This document shows positions 47,959 to 57,864 of a stretch of DNA of 64,000 nt, one piece after another. The notes beneath the pieces were generated by a model that made no database searches, was not told the origin of the DNA, and saw only the letters and a list, made by a program, of their open reading frames with translations. Source of the stretch: Trueperella bernardiae (GTDB lineage: Bacteria > Actinomycetota > Actinomycetes > Actinomycetales > Actinomycetaceae); NCBI RefSeq assembly GCF_001469025.1, contig NZ_LNIZ01000009.1, positions 30,352 through 94,351 of the forward strand, read 5' to 3'. The position numbers were made by a program, and so were the translations under genes. Numbering within the stretch: the first letter of the stretch is position 1; every line of letters starts with the position of its first letter.

Positions 47959-47990
47959 CAGGGGGCCGGGCGTGACGCTCGGCCCCCCTG
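47959..47990. terminator. terminator hairpin between convergent genes
   Basis: CAGGGGGCCGGGCG pairs with CGCTCGGCCCCCCTG with a wobble and a one-base bulge, loop TGA. It is 11 bases beyond the end of the minus-strand surface-protein gene. Confidence 0.6.
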
Positions 47991-48001
47991 ATCGCAAGCG
48001 C

Positions 48002-49960
48002 CTAGCTAGCTGCCTTCATCGAACCCCAGCCGTGGCCGATCTGGGTAGCACCACCGAAGCGCCCACCCAGCAGGTTCTTGTAAAGGAACAGCGTACCGTC
48101 ATTGCGGATGCCAATGAGGTCGAAGGTGCCACCACCGTCGACGTCCCCGGGAGAGGAGAGCATCCCGAAGTTCGACCAACCGTGTCCGATCTGCCCCTTG
48201 CCCACCAGCACGCCCCTATTGGTGCCGGCGTACACGAACAGCTTGCCGTCCGACCTCGTGGCGACGACGGCCGGGTACGAATCGCCGACGAACTGGCCGA
48301 TGCCCACGATGTTGGTCATCTCCTGCCAGCCGTGGCCGATCTTCGTGCCGTTCGCCAGGCCGTTGCGGGTGAGGTCGTAGCGGTAGAGGTCGCCGGTTGC
48401 GACCTGCCGCGCGACGACGTACTCCTTCGTCCCCAGCCTGCCCATGTAGGTGATGTTGTCCATCCCGTTCCAGCCGTGCCCAGCCTTAATCCCCTGGACC
48501 AGCTGGCCGCGCCCGAACGAGTAGTAGAAGTACAGGTCGCCGTCAGCGTGGCGGATGAGGAGGTCGGCGCGCCGATCCCCGTTGGCATCCATGATCGCCG
48601 TCATCGCCGTGACCTCCGCACCCGGGCAGTGCGCGACATATTTGTGGACGAACGCGGATCCGACATTCTCGTAGAAGTGGATCTTGCCCTCGGCGTCGAG
48701 CGACCACAGATCGGCCAGACGATCACCGGTGGCTTCACCAAAGCGGTTGGTCGCGTACGGTGCCCGCCCGGTGAAGTTCTCAGCCTGGCAGGTTACGCCC
48801 GGCTGGTCCGGTCCCGACTCGCCCTCAGCCACCCGGAAGGTCAGCACAAACGACGCCTCGGAATCCGCGTGGGCCGTGAGCGGCGGGTAGGTGATGTTGA
48901 CCGTGATGTCCACGTCCTCACCTGTGTCGGCCTCGCCCGGCGTGAAGGTCACCGCGCCGACGGAGTCGATGGTCGCGCCCTCCGGTGCGCCGTCCGCCAA
49001 CTCAAACGTGGTGCCCTCAGGCCACGCCACCGGCATGCCGGTAGCATCTACCGCGTCGGGCGCGAGGCTAGTGGCCGGCTCGCCCACCGTGGCGTCGTAC
49101 GGGTTGCCCGCCAGCACCACGCTCAGCTGCGGAAGGTCATCCGGGTTGACTCCCGCCGGCACGACGGTCAGCGTGACCATCGCCTGCGCGGTGTACGTGC
49201 CCGGGATGCTCGCTGGGATGGCCGCGTGTTCCGCGTCCACCTGCTCGGTGACGAGGACCGGGAATGTCACGGTGCCCTCGGGCGCATCGGCGGGCGCGGT
49301 GCCGGTCAGCACGCCGTCGTCGGAGAGCTCCAGCCACGCCGGTGCCCCATCACCGAGCTCGAAGCTCAGCGCGCCGCCATTGCCGACCACGTCAACCGGT
49401 GTGGCCGCGATCACCTCACCCGCGTGCACCACGATCGGGCCGGCGGTGACCTTAAGGAAGGTGTGTGTCCAAGCGACCGGGGTGTCCGCGGGTAGCGTGT
49501 AGCCGTGCTCGGCCAGGCCATGCAGCTTCAGGTCGATGCGCTCGCCCGGCTGGGCCCGGTACACGCCGGGCTCGACCAGCTTGCCATCCAGCTCGTAGCC
49601 GATCCCATTGTCCGGGATTTCGTAGCTCGGAACCGCCGCGCCCTCCACGATCGAGTCCGCGATCGCCGGCGCGGTCTGGGAGGCTGTGCGCTTCACGACG
49701 CCGATGTTACTCGCCAGGGCGTCCTGATTGGGGCGCATGTCGTAGACGGCGAGGAGGTCGCCGTTGGGCGTCTGGGTCAGCGCCGGGATCAGATACTTAA
49801 TGCCCTCTGGGATATTATCATACCATTTAGCAATGGTGACCATCTCCCCGACCGGACCCCCGTCCGCAAGCGCCGCGGGCGCGGGCGGCACAGATAGCAA
49901 GCCTGCCACCGAAAGGCAGGTTACCAGGCCAACGCCGATAAGGCGCCGAATTCCTGTCAT
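48002..49960 (-). CDS. secreted protein: sialidase-like N-terminus, Ig-like region and FG-GAP repeats
   Basis: A 652-residue exported protein with a signal peptide (1-32). Residues 40-90 (YLIPALTQTPNGDLLAVYDM, then RPNQ, then NIGVVKRT) resemble the first strands of bacterial sialidases, but the Arg of the RIP motif is Leu and the rest of the catalytic propeller, including Asp-boxes, is absent. A beta-rich region with He_PIG/Ig-like pattern follows (about 95-395). The C-terminal 250 residues carry FG-GAP/VCBS-like repeats with four GHGW motifs, common in actinobacterial wall hydrolases and adhesins. It probably binds rather than cleaves a ligand. The ATG at 49960 follows AAAGGGGAAAGA. Confidence 0.78.
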   Translation of the reverse strand: MTGIRRLIGVGLVTCLSVAGLLSVPPAPAALADGGPVGEMVTIAKWYDNIPEGIKYLIPALTQTPNGDLLAVYDMRPNQDALASNIGVVKRTASQTAPAIADSIVEGAAVPSYEIPDNGIGYELDGKLVEPGVYRAQPGERIDLKLHGLAEHGYTLPADTPVAWTHTFLKVTAGPIVVHAGEVIAATPVDVVGNGGALSFELGDGAPAWLELSDDGVLTGTAPADAPEGTVTFPVLVTEQVDAEHAAIPASIPGTYTAQAMVTLTVVPAGVNPDDLPQLSVVLAGNPYDATVGEPATSLAPDAVDATGMPVAWPEGTTFELADGAPEGATIDSVGAVTFTPGEADTGEDVDITVNITYPPLTAHADSEASFVLTFRVAEGESGPDQPGVTCQAENFTGRAPYATNRFGEATGDRLADLWSLDAEGKIHFYENVGSAFVHKYVAHCPGAEVTAMTAIMDANGDRRADLLIRHADGDLYFYYSFGRGQLVQGIKAGHGWNGMDNITYMGRLGTKEYVVARQVATGDLYRYDLTRNGLANGTKIGHGWQEMTNIVGIGQFVGDSYPAVVATRSDGKLFVYAGTNRGVLVGKGQIGHGWSNFGMLSSPGDVDGGGTFDLIGIRNDGTLFLYKNLLGGRFGGATQIGHGWGSMKAAS

Positions 49961-50308
49961 TTCTTTCCCCTTTGAAAAATGCCGACGCTCCGGCGCATGG
50001 GTTGCACGATCCCACGCATATGGACGCGATTATTGTGCATTATCGAGCGTATCAGCACACGGCATGTCAGACAATCCTCTGATACAAAGTGGTTGTTGGC
50101 GAGTTCGAACGCCCGCGGGCCGGGGTCGTCGGGGCGTCGGACCGATTGAAGAGTTTTGGACGAATCCGGGGCGATCTACTCATATACGAAGAGCGCCCCG
50201 AAATCGTCCAGGAAATTCAAATGCCCCACGCGCAAACCCGGCCGGGGGGGCAGCGTTGAGTCGTGTTTGACCATAGAAGGTGGGGCGGAAAAGTGAGACG
50301 ATAGGAGC
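49961..50308. other. 348-bp divergent gap with R3 copy B
   Basis: This gap is between the secreted protein and pgm genes. It contains R3 copy B and an AT-richer stretch at 50020-50090 (GATTATTGTGCATTATCG) that may hold promoters for either gene. No gene was recognised. Confidence 0.4.
50158..50209 (+). repeat. R3 dispersed inverted-repeat element, copy B
   Basis: A 52-bp core from GGACGA to TCGTCC with central CATATAC, right flank AGGAAATTCAAATGCC. It is in a divergent intergenic space, so it cannot be a shared 3' terminator. Confidence 0.88.
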
Positions 50309-51988
50309 ATGAACGAACGTGCTGGCATGCTTGCCCAAAAGGAAGACCTCATCGACGTCGATGCCCTGATCTCCGCCTACTACGACATCGAGCCGGACCC
50401 GGACAACCCGGCTCAGCAGGTCGTGTTCGGGACCTCGGGCCATCGCGGCTCCGCCTTCGATGGCGCTTTCAACGAAGCCCACATCGTGGCCACCACGCAG
50501 GCGATTGTGGAGTACCGCGCGTCGAAGGGGATCGACGGTCCGCTGTACATCGGCCGCGACACGCACGCGCTGTCCGAGCCGGCCGAGCGCACGGCGCTTG
50601 AGGTGCTGGCTGCCAACGACGTCGAGGTGCGGCTTGACGCCCGCGGGTCCTGGACGCCCACCCCGGCGGTGTCGCTGGCGATTCTCACGGCGAATGGTGC
50701 GGACACGGCGGCGGGCGTGCGCACCGAGGGGCCAGGGCTGGCAGACGGTATCGTGATCACGCCGTCGCACAACCCGCCGCGCGATGGCGGCTTCAAGTAC
50801 AACCCGCCGCACGGCGGCCCGGCTGACACCGACGCCACCGAGGTAATCGCCGCGCGCGCGAACGAGATCCTGCGGCAGGGCTGGAAGAACGTCAAGCGCG
50901 TGCCGTACGAACAGGCCCGGAACGCGGAGACGACGCGCGGGCACGACTACCTGTCGGCCTACGTGGACGACCTGCAGTCGATCATCAACCTTGAGGCGAT
51001 CCGCACGGCGGGCGTGCGCATTGGCGCCGACCCGATGGGCGGGGCGTCGGCCGAGTACTGGGGCGCGATCGGTGAGCGCTACGGGCTGGATCTGACCGTG
51101 GTGAACCCGGTGGTCGACCCGGCGTGGCCGTTCATGACACTGGATTGGGACGGCAAGATCCGCATGGACTGCTCCTCGCCCTACGCGATGGCCTCGCTGC
51201 TTGGGCGGATGAAGCCGGGCGCGGACGGCGCGGTCCCGTTCGACATCGCCACGGGTAACGACGCCGACTCCGACCGCCACGGGATCGTCACCCCGGACGC
51301 GGGGCTCATGAACCCCAACCACTACCTGGCCGTTGCCATCAAGTACCTGTTTGAGAACCGGCCCGAGTGGGGGCCCACGGTGGGTGTGGGGAAGACGCTG
51401 GTGTCGTCGTCGTTGATTGACCGCGTGGTTGCCGGGATGGGCAAGCCAATGGTGGAAGTGCCGGTCGGGTTCAAGTGGTTCGTGCCGGGGCTGGTCAGCG
51501 GGTCGCTGGGCTTTGGTGGTGAGGAGTCCGCGGGGGCGTCGTTCCTGCGCAAGAATGGGATCGTGTGGACCACGGACAAGGACGGCATCATCCTTGACCT
51601 GCTCGCCTCGGAGATCTTGGCGGTGACGGGGAAGTCGCCGTCGGTGCTGCACCGCGAGCTGACCGAGGCCTACGGCGAGTCCGCCTACGCGCGGATCGAC
51701 GCGGCGGCCACCAAGGAGGAGAAGGCTAAACTGAAGGCGCTTTCGCCGGCAGACGTGGCCGCGACCACCCTGGCGGGCGAGGAGATCACCGCACGGCTGG
51801 TCGAGGCGCCGGGCAACGGCGCCCCGATCGGCGGGCTGAAGGTGACCACGAAGAACGCGTGGTTTGCGGCCCGGCCGTCAGGCACGGAGGACGTGTATAA
51901 GATCTACGCCGAATCCTTCCTGGGCGCCGAGCACCTGGCCCAGGTGCAGGCCGAGGCGAAGGACGTGGTGAGCGCCGCGCTGGCGTAG
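50309..51988 (+). CDS. pgm: phosphoglucomutase (alpha-D-glucose phosphate-specific)
   Basis: A 559-residue mutase interconverting glucose 1- and 6-phosphate. It has the catalytic phosphoserine S153 in [20 protein letters not shown], the Mg-binding DADSDRHG loop (about 308-315), the sugar-binding [10 protein letters not shown] and the C-terminal phosphate-binding [14 protein letters not shown]. The length is that of the E. coli Pgm type. Links storage and cell-wall polysaccharide synthesis to glycolysis and the pentose-phosphate route. Confidence 0.95.
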   Translation: MNERAGMLAQKEDLIDVDALISAYYDIEPDPDNPAQQVVFGTSGHRGSAFDGAFNEAHIVATTQAIVEYRASKGIDGPLYIGRDTHALSEPAERTALEVLAANDVEVRLDARGSWTPTPAVSLAILTANGADTAAGVRTEGPGLADGIVITPSHNPPRDGGFKYNPPHGGPADTDATEVIAARANEILRQGWKNVKRVPYEQARNAETTRGHDYLSAYVDDLQSIINLEAIRTAGVRIGADPMGGASAEYWGAIGERYGLDLTVVNPVVDPAWPFMTLDWDGKIRMDCSSPYAMASLLGRMKPGADGAVPFDIATGNDADSDRHGIVTPDAGLMNPNHYLAVAIKYLFENRPEWGPTVGVGKTLVSSSLIDRVVAGMGKPMVEVPVGFKWFVPGLVSGSLGFGGEESAGASFLRKNGIVWTTDKDGIILDLLASEILAVTGKSPSVLHRELTEAYGESAYARIDAAATKEEKAKLKALSPADVAATTLAGEEITARLVEAPGNGAPIGGLKVTTKNAWFAARPSGTEDVYKIYAESFLGAEHLAQVQAEAKDVVSAALA

Positions 51989-52007
51989 GGACACGCGGGC
52001 GCTGGCC

Positions 52008-52766
52008 CTACGCCACCGGCATCGCAACCAGGCGCCCGCCCAGCTCGGCCACGTTGACCTCGACGTCGAAGATCTCGCCCAGTACGTCTTCGCGCATGAC
52101 TTCAGGGGGCGTGCCGCTGCAGGCCAGATACCCGTCTTTCATGGCGACCATGCGGTCGGCGTAGGCGGCGGCGGTGTTGACGTCGTGGATAACGATGACC
52201 ACGGAGATCCCGCGCTCGGCGCACACGCCCTTCAGGTGCCGCATCATGTCGCGGCCGTGGCGCATGTCCAGGGCGGAGAGCGGCTCATCCAACAACAAGT
52301 ATTTGGTATCCTGCGCGAGGGCCATGGCGATGAAGGCGCGTTGACGCTGCCCGCCGGAGAGTTCGTCGATGAAGCGGTCGGCAAGGTCGCGCATGTTCAC
52401 GCATTGGAGGGCGTCGGCCACGTGGGCGTAGTCTTCGCGGGTGCGCCGGCCCTTGGAGTGGGGGTGCCGTCCGAGCATGACGAGTTCGGCCACGGTGAGC
52501 CGGATGGCCAGGTGGTTCTCCTGCCGCAAGATCGCAATCGTGCGGGCCAGCGCGTCGGTGTCCCATTCACCCAGTTCGCGCCCGTCGATCCGCACCGAGC
52601 CGCCGATGAGCGGGTGTAGCCGCCCGATCCCGGACAGAAGCGTGGACTTGCCCGCCCCGTTCGGGCCGATCAGCGCAGTCACGCCGGAGTCGGGCAGGGT
52701 GAGGGTGACGTCGCGGACGACGGGGTCGGCGTCGTAGGCCATGGTCACATTGGTCAGTTCGATCAT
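52008..52766 (-). CDS. iron-siderophore ABC transporter ATP-binding protein
   Basis: A 252-residue FepC-like ATPase. It has Walker A GPNGAGKST (34-42), Q-loop LRQENHLAIRLTV, signature DELSGGQRQRAFIAMALAQ, Walker B YLLLDEPLSALDMRHG and H-loop VIHDVN. It overlaps the upstream permease gene by four bases and is last in the siderophore importer operon. Confidence 0.92.
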   Translation of the reverse strand: MIELTNVTMAYDADPVVRDVTLTLPDSGVTALIGPNGAGKSTLLSGIGRLHPLIGGSVRIDGRELGEWDTDALARTIAILRQENHLAIRLTVAELVMLGRHPHSKGRRTREDYAHVADALQCVNMRDLADRFIDELSGGQRQRAFIAMALAQDTKYLLLDEPLSALDMRHGRDMMRHLKGVCAERGISVVIVIHDVNTAAAYADRMVAMKDGYLACSGTPPEVMREDVLGEIFDVEVNVAELGGRLVAMPVA

Positions 52767-53887
52767 CGGCGCGTTCCCTTCACAATCATCGCGAGCAGCA
52801 ACAGCCCACCCACCAGTTCAAGCACTACGGGCAGGATCGTGGCCTGGTGTAGCACGTGTTCCAAAAGAGCCTGCCCGCCTACGAGCACCACCACGCCGAC
52901 CCCCGCGGACACCCCGATCAGCTCCCGCAGCCGGGTGGACGTGCCAACATAGTGGGCAATGTTCACCACGAGCAGCCCGAAGAACATGAGCGGCCCCACC
53001 AGCGCGGTCGCGCAGGCTACCAGCAGTGACGACGCCGTCAGCGCCAGTTTCGCCTCCCGCCGGTAGTCGAGCCCCAGCGCGATGGCGACCTCCGGCCCGA
53101 GCGAGAGGATGTCCCACACGCGACTGCGCGCCACGATGTAGGCGATCGCCGCAACGGCCACGATCACGGAGATCCCCAGGGATTCGGTGTTGACGACGGC
53201 GAAGGACGCGGTGCCGACGTCGGCGACAGTGAGGTACTCGCCGGGATCCATCACAGTAGAGAGCAGTGAGGTGATGGAACGCAGGAAGGTTCCCACGACG
53301 ATCCCGACGAGTACGAGTAGATAGACGTTCGAGCGCCGCCCGCGCAGGACCGTCAAGAACATGGACACGGCGAGGCCTGTCATGAGGACCGTGTTGATGA
53401 GGAACATGACCGCGTTGGGCACGGCGCTTACGCGCGCCGAGCCGAAGAAGAAGATGGAGGCGGTGGCCATGAGTTGGAACATGGAGTCAAAGCCCATGAC
53501 CGAGGGGGAAAGGATCCGGTTGCGGGTGACGGCTTGGAAGACGGCGGTCGCGGTAGTGAGCGAGACGGCGACGACGACGAGCGCCCCCAGCCGCGTCGCT
53601 CGCAGTTTGCCGATGATGGCCCAGGCGTCGAGGGCGTCGTAGAGGAGGAAGAGGGCGCAGGCGGCGAGCGCAAGTAGCGCGATGAGTGCGAGCCGCCTGC
53701 GGGTTTGGGTGCGGCGGGCGTGCAGGATGCTTTCGATAGTGGGTAGGTTCACGACGCCGGTCGCGGGCTCAGCCCCGTGGGCTCGGACGACGGGCGCCTG
53801 CCCGACTTCCCAGGCGGTAGCAGCGGGCGCAGGAGCCGAGGCGGAGGCGGGCGCGGCGGCCCGCGCGTCGTGAATACGGATGGTCAC
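52763..53887 (-). CDS. FecCD-type siderophore ABC permease (second)
   Basis: A 374-residue permease. An Ala/Pro-rich N-terminal extension of about 60 residues precedes 9-10 membrane helices. FecCD-family motifs include the LGPEVAIALGLDYRR coupling segment and GPLMFFGLLVVNIAHYVG. The GTG at 53887 overlaps the stop of the first permease by one base. The pair forms the heterodimeric channel for a ferric siderophore. Confidence 0.9.
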   Translation of the reverse strand: MTIRIHDARAAAPASASAPAPAATAWEVGQAPVVRAHGAEPATGVVNLPTIESILHARRTQTRRRLALIALLALAACALFLLYDALDAWAIIGKLRATRLGALVVVAVSLTTATAVFQAVTRNRILSPSVMGFDSMFQLMATASIFFFGSARVSAVPNAVMFLINTVLMTGLAVSMFLTVLRGRRSNVYLLVLVGIVVGTFLRSITSLLSTVMDPGEYLTVADVGTASFAVVNTESLGISVIVAVAAIAYIVARSRVWDILSLGPEVAIALGLDYRREAKLALTASSLLVACATALVGPLMFFGLLVVNIAHYVGTSTRLRELIGVSAGVGVVVLVGGQALLEHVLHQATILPVVLELVGGLLLLAMIVKGTRR

Positions 53888-55047
53888 TATTTTACCCTCC
53901 GGATCAGGATAGTGAGGAAGATTCCGGCGCCGAGGATGCCCATGACGACGCCGACGGGGACTTCGGCGGGGGCGATGAGGACGCGGCCGATGATGTCGGC
54001 GATGAGTACGAATGTGGAGCCCATGAGGGCGACGAGGGGAAGGGAGCGGCGGATGTCGTCGCCGTGGAGGATGGAGACGAGGTTGGGCACCACAAGTCCG
54101 AGGAAGGGCAGCGGCCCGGCGACCACGGTGGTGATGCCGGTGACGATGGCGACGATGGTGAGGCCCACGGTTTGGACGGCGGCGAAGTTGAGGCCGAGGT
54201 TGCGGGCGAGGTCTTCACCGAGGCCGGCGATGGTGAAGCGGTCAGCGAAGAGGTAGGCGAGGGCGGCGACGGCGGCGACGATCCAGAGGAGTTCGTAGCG
54301 GCCGCGGATGATGCCGGAAAAGTCGCCGGTCATCCAGGCGTTGAGGGTGCCTTGGAGTTGGAATTCCCAGGCGAGGAACATGGAGGCCGAGCCGATGACG
54401 CCGGAGAGAATGAGGCCGACGAGGGGGACGATGATGATGTCGCGGTGGTTGAGGCTGCGCAGGATGAGGGTCAGCAGGGCGGTGCCGGCGAGCGCGAATG
54501 CGCACGCGATGAGCATCTTGCCGGGGAGCGAGAGGGTGGGGAGGAAGAGGGTGGCGACGAGGATGCCGAGGCCGGCGGATTCGGTGACGCCGGTGGTGGA
54601 TGGCTCGACGAACCGGTTGCGCACTAGCAGCTGCATGACGAGGCCGGCCACGGCCATCGCGGCGCCGGCGAGGATGACGGCGAGCGTGCGCGGGAGGCGG
54701 GAGCCGAAGAGGATTTGCAGGTCGTCGGCGGAGGCGGAACCGGTGAGGATCGCGCCGATCGACATGTTCGCCCCGCCTATTAGCGTGGAGACGACTCCGA
54801 GCACGACGACGAGGCCGGCCAGCGCCCCCATCGAACGTAGGAAGTGGCCCCGGCGCGCGGAGCGACGACAGGTGGCAGATTCCCCGCATTCGGAGTGGCG
54901 GCAGCCGCGGGATTCCTCCAGCTTGAGGGGTTGGAGTGGGCGCCGGTAACGGGCGTCCTGCTGATGAGACTTAGCGCCCTGCCCGGGGGCGTCCGCGGCT
55001 GCTTCGGCCGCGGACGCCCCCGTCGTCGTCGTGCTACTTGATCGCAT
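53887..55047 (-). CDS. FecCD-type siderophore ABC permease (first)
   Basis: A 386-residue permease. About 73 residues of hydrophilic N-terminus precede the first helix, including a Cys/His-rich stretch CRHSECGESATC, unusual for this family. The permease core has LFGSRLPRTLAVILAGAAMA, NPxxTG-like EPSTTGVTESAG, the coupling GLGEDLARNLGLN and the C-terminal VPVGVVMGILGAGIFL motif. The ATG at 55047 overlaps the substrate-binding protein gene by 14 bases; a longer frame to 55086 is also open. A shorter start near the first helix cannot be excluded. Confidence 0.85.
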   Translation of the reverse strand: MRSSSTTTTGASAAEAAADAPGQGAKSHQQDARYRRPLQPLKLEESRGCRHSECGESATCRRSARRGHFLRSMGALAGLVVVLGVVSTLIGGANMSIGAILTGSASADDLQILFGSRLPRTLAVILAGAAMAVAGLVMQLLVRNRFVEPSTTGVTESAGLGILVATLFLPTLSLPGKMLIACAFALAGTALLTLILRSLNHRDIIIVPLVGLILSGVIGSASMFLAWEFQLQGTLNAWMTGDFSGIIRGRYELLWIVAAVAALAYLFADRFTIAGLGEDLARNLGLNFAAVQTVGLTIVAIVTGITTVVAGPLPFLGLVVPNLVSILHGDDIRRSLPLVALMGSTFVLIADIIGRVLIAPAEVPVGVVMGILGAGIFLTILIRRVK

Positions 55048-56056
55048 CGGCGACTTCGTCAAGCATGGCCGGGAAGTTGGTGGCACCGGTCATGACGATG
55101 TACCAGCGCTCGGGGCTCAGGTAGACGATGTGGCCTTCCTTCGCGGCGGTGGTGGAGTTGACGAGCTCGTTGTCGAGGACCTGCTCGGCCGTGTCGCCGG
55201 CCTCGGCCTTGCCCACGGCGGCGTCGCGGTCGACCACGAAGATCCAGTCGGGGTTGATCTCCTTGACGGTCTCGAAGGAGACCTTGTCACCCTTGTGGCC
55301 CTCGTCGGCCTCAGGCTTCTCGTACGCCTGGCCGAAGCCGAACACGTCCCAGATCGGGGCCCAGCGCGAGCCGCGATCGTGTAGCGAGATCTCGCCGGCG
55401 TTCGTCATGATGACCAGCGCGTTGCCCTTGTCCTTCGCCATGTCCGTGTACTGGGCGATCTTCGCGGTGATCGAGTCGGCGGCCTCCATGCCCTTGGCGT
55501 CGGCGCCCACGGCCTGCGCCACCATCTTCACGTTATCGGGCACGGTGGTCGAGTAATCCTCGGTATCCCACGAGTGCGTGGCGTCGATCGTCGTGAACGT
55601 CTTGGAGAACTCCTCGTAGAACGACGACGACCGCCCGCCCACAATCACCAGGTCCGGCTGGAGTTTGGCGATGGCCTCCATGTCGGGCTCTTTGAGGTTG
55701 CCCACGGAGGTCAGCTGGGAGTAGTCGATGCCGTCGTCGTCCTTGAGCCACGTGGGCACGGACTTGGTGACGGTGCCGACCACGCGGTCGCCGGCGCCGA
55801 TAGCGTCGATCGTGTCGAGCACGGCCATGTCAAGTACAACGATCTTCTCGGGCATCGCCTCAATGGTGGTCTCGCCCTGCGCGTGGGTGATGGTGCGAGG
55901 GAAGGTGGCCTCGGCGCTGGCCTCTTCGCTGGCGGTGGTTTCCGGGGCCGTGGCCTCGGTGGTCTTCTCCGCCGCCGGCGACGACGAGCATGCGCTCAGG
56001 GCAAGGGCGCTCGCGGCGGTGAGAGCTGCGAGCTTCATGACCTTGGGAAGGTGCAC
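55034..56056 (-). CDS. iron-siderophore ABC transporter substrate-binding lipoprotein
   Basis: A 340-residue lipoprotein with lipobox LSAC (Cys23), a Ser/Thr/Glu spacer and a class III periplasmic-binding (TroA/FepB-like) fold. Typical segments include KIVVLDMAVLDTIDAIG, LKEPDMEAIAKLQPDLVIVGG and the inter-lobe helix. It resembles YclQ/FatB-type catechol or petrobactin receptors. It is first in an operon with two permeases and the ATPase and is preceded by an IdeR/DtxR-type box. Confidence 0.9.
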   Translation of the reverse strand: MHLPKVMKLAALTAASALALSACSSSPAAEKTTEATAPETTASEEASAEATFPRTITHAQGETTIEAMPEKIVVLDMAVLDTIDAIGAGDRVVGTVTKSVPTWLKDDDGIDYSQLTSVGNLKEPDMEAIAKLQPDLVIVGGRSSSFYEEFSKTFTTIDATHSWDTEDYSTTVPDNVKMVAQAVGADAKGMEAADSITAKIAQYTDMAKDKGNALVIMTNAGEISLHDRGSRWAPIWDVFGFGQAYEKPEADEGHKGDKVSFETVKEINPDWIFVVDRDAAVGKAEAGDTAEQVLDNELVNSTTAAKEGHIVYLSPERWYIVMTGATNFPAMLDEVADAIK

Positions 56057-56136
56057 GGGTTTCTCCTTTGGGTGTGGCGCCGGGGTCCGGCGCGTCGGAT
56101 GGGGTCATTACGAAACGTTTCCGTTACTTATTTGAC

Positions 56137-56154
56137 TTAGGTAAACCTAACCTA
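56137..56154 (-). promoter_or_regulatory. IdeR/DtxR-type iron box upstream of the siderophore operon
   Basis: The plus-strand sequence TTAGGTAAACCTAACCTA matches the DtxR/IdeR consensus TTAGGTTAGCCTAACCTAA at nearly all positions and is palindromic. It lies 81 bases before the lipoprotein start, in the gap shared with gnd. An iron-loaded repressor there would shut off the importer when iron is sufficient. Confidence 0.8.
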
Positions 56155-56317
56155 TCTAAATCTCGATTTCAAAGCTCCCAGAGAAAGTCTTGCGTAAATC
56201 GCCCAGCGCCCGCACTTATGTGGCACCACGCCTCCACCGCGTACCAGGAAACCTTTCGACACACCGAAACTTTTGCACGAGCGGTAAGTTAGAGCCGTAG
56301 ACCTACCAAGGAGAATC

Positions 56318-57784
56318 ATGAGCTTTCCCACCCCTACCCCCGCCATCGCAGACATCGGCGTGACCGGCCTCGGCGTCATGGGCGCCAACCTCGCCCGCAA
56401 CCTCGCGCGCAACGGTTTCAAGGTCGCCGTCCACAACCGCTCCATCGGCCGCACCGAACGCCTCATCGCCGATCACGGCACCGAGGGCCAGTTCTTCCCC
56501 GCCGAAACGATCAAGGATTTCGTCGCCAGCCTGTCCACTCCGCGCGTCGCCATCATCATGGTCCAGGCCGGCCCCGCCACCGACGCCGTCATCGAGCAGC
56601 TCGCGGCCGAAATGGACGAAGGCGACATCATTGTCGACTGCGGCAACTCCCAGTACATGGACACCCGGCGTCGTGAAGCATCCCTCGCCGAGCGCGGGTT
56701 GCACTTCGTAGGCGCGGGCGTCTCCGGCGGCGAAGAGGGCGCGCTTCTCGGCCCGGCGATCATGCCCGGCGGCACGCGCGCCAGCTACGAACGGCTCGGC
56801 CCCATGTTCGAAACTATCGCCGCCAAGGCCGACGGCGAGCCGTGCTGCACCTACATCGGCCCCGATGGCGCCGGCCACTTCGTCAAGATGGTCCACAACG
56901 GCATCGAATACGCCGACATGCAGCTTATCGCCGAGGCCTACCAAATCATGAGTGCGCTCGGCCTGAGCGCCCCCGAAATCGGCGAGGTCTTCGCCGAATG
57001 GAACACCGGCGACCTCGAGTCCTACCTCATCGACGTCACCGCCGAAGTGCTGCGGCACGCGGACCCGAAGACGGGCCGGCCGTTCGTCGACGTCGTCCTC
57101 GACCGCGCCTCGCAGAAGGGCACCGGCGCCTGGACCGTGCAGACCGCCGCCGGGCTCGGCATCCCCGTCACCGGGATCGCGGAGGCGACGTTCGCGCGCT
57201 CGCTGTCGGCATCGGTGGCGCAACGCGAAGCGGCGCAGGCGGCGCTGCCCGGGCACGCGGCGGATTTGGCGGGAGCGGTGGTGCCCGAAGACCGCGCCGC
57301 GTTCATCGAGGACGTCCGCCTCGCCCTGTACGCCTCCAAGATGGTGGCCTACTCGCAGGGCTTCGAGCTGATCCGCGCCGCCTCCGACGAGTACGGGTGG
57401 GATGTCCAGCTCGGGGCGCTCGCCAAGATCTGGCGCGCCGGCTGCATCATCCGTGCCCGCTTCCTCGACCGCATCACCGAGGCCTACACCCGAGACTCGG
57501 CGTTGCCCCTCCTCCTCGCCGACGAGTTTTTCACCCGCGAGATCTCCGCCGCCGTGCCCGCGTGGCGCCGCCTGCTCACCACCGCGCTGGCGGCGGGCAT
57601 CCCGGTGCCGGCGTTCACGTCGTCGCTGGCGTACTACGACGCCGTGCGGGCGCCCCGCCTGTCCGCCAACCTGATCCAGGCGCAGCGCGACTTCTTCGGC
57701 TCGCACACCTACAAGCGCGTGGACATGGAGGGCACCTTCCACACCCTGTGGTCGGAGGGCCGGGCGGAGGAGCGCTGGGACTAG
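56318..57784 (+). CDS. gnd: 6-phosphogluconate dehydrogenase (decarboxylating)
   Basis: A 488-residue pentose-phosphate-pathway enzyme producing ribulose 5-phosphate, CO2 and NADPH. It has the nucleotide motif GLGVMGANLARN (17-28), NADP-favouring HNRSIGRTERL, GVSGGEEGALLGPAIMPGG, and the catalytic GAGHFVKMVHNGIEYADMQ with Lys and His/Asn. Full length. Its 5' region is shared with the iron operon. The ATG follows AAGGAGA. Confidence 0.95.
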   Translation: MSFPTPTPAIADIGVTGLGVMGANLARNLARNGFKVAVHNRSIGRTERLIADHGTEGQFFPAETIKDFVASLSTPRVAIIMVQAGPATDAVIEQLAAEMDEGDIIVDCGNSQYMDTRRREASLAERGLHFVGAGVSGGEEGALLGPAIMPGGTRASYERLGPMFETIAAKADGEPCCTYIGPDGAGHFVKMVHNGIEYADMQLIAEAYQIMSALGLSAPEIGEVFAEWNTGDLESYLIDVTAEVLRHADPKTGRPFVDVVLDRASQKGTGAWTVQTAAGLGIPVTGIAEATFARSLSASVAQREAAQAALPGHAADLAGAVVPEDRAAFIEDVRLALYASKMVAYSQGFELIRAASDEYGWDVQLGALAKIWRAGCIIRARFLDRITEAYTRDSALPLLLADEFFTREISAAVPAWRRLLTTALAAGIPVPAFTSSLAYYDAVRAPRLSANLIQAQRDFFGSHTYKRVDMEGTFHTLWSEGRAEERWD

Positions 57785-57811
57785 CCACCCGAGCTAGCCG
57801 GTGGGCCGCCG

Positions 57812-57847
57812 GGCCGGCTGCCGTGCGGTGGCCAGCACCCGCCGGGC
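57812..57847 (+). repeat. direct repeat bracketing R6 (left copy)
   Basis: GGCCGGCTGCCGTGCGG followed by GGCCAGCACCC-CCGGGC is repeated at 57992-58036 with an insertion of about nine bases. The two copies flank the R6 element. Confidence 0.65.
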
Positions 57848-57864
57848 CCCCACTGCATCTGCAA

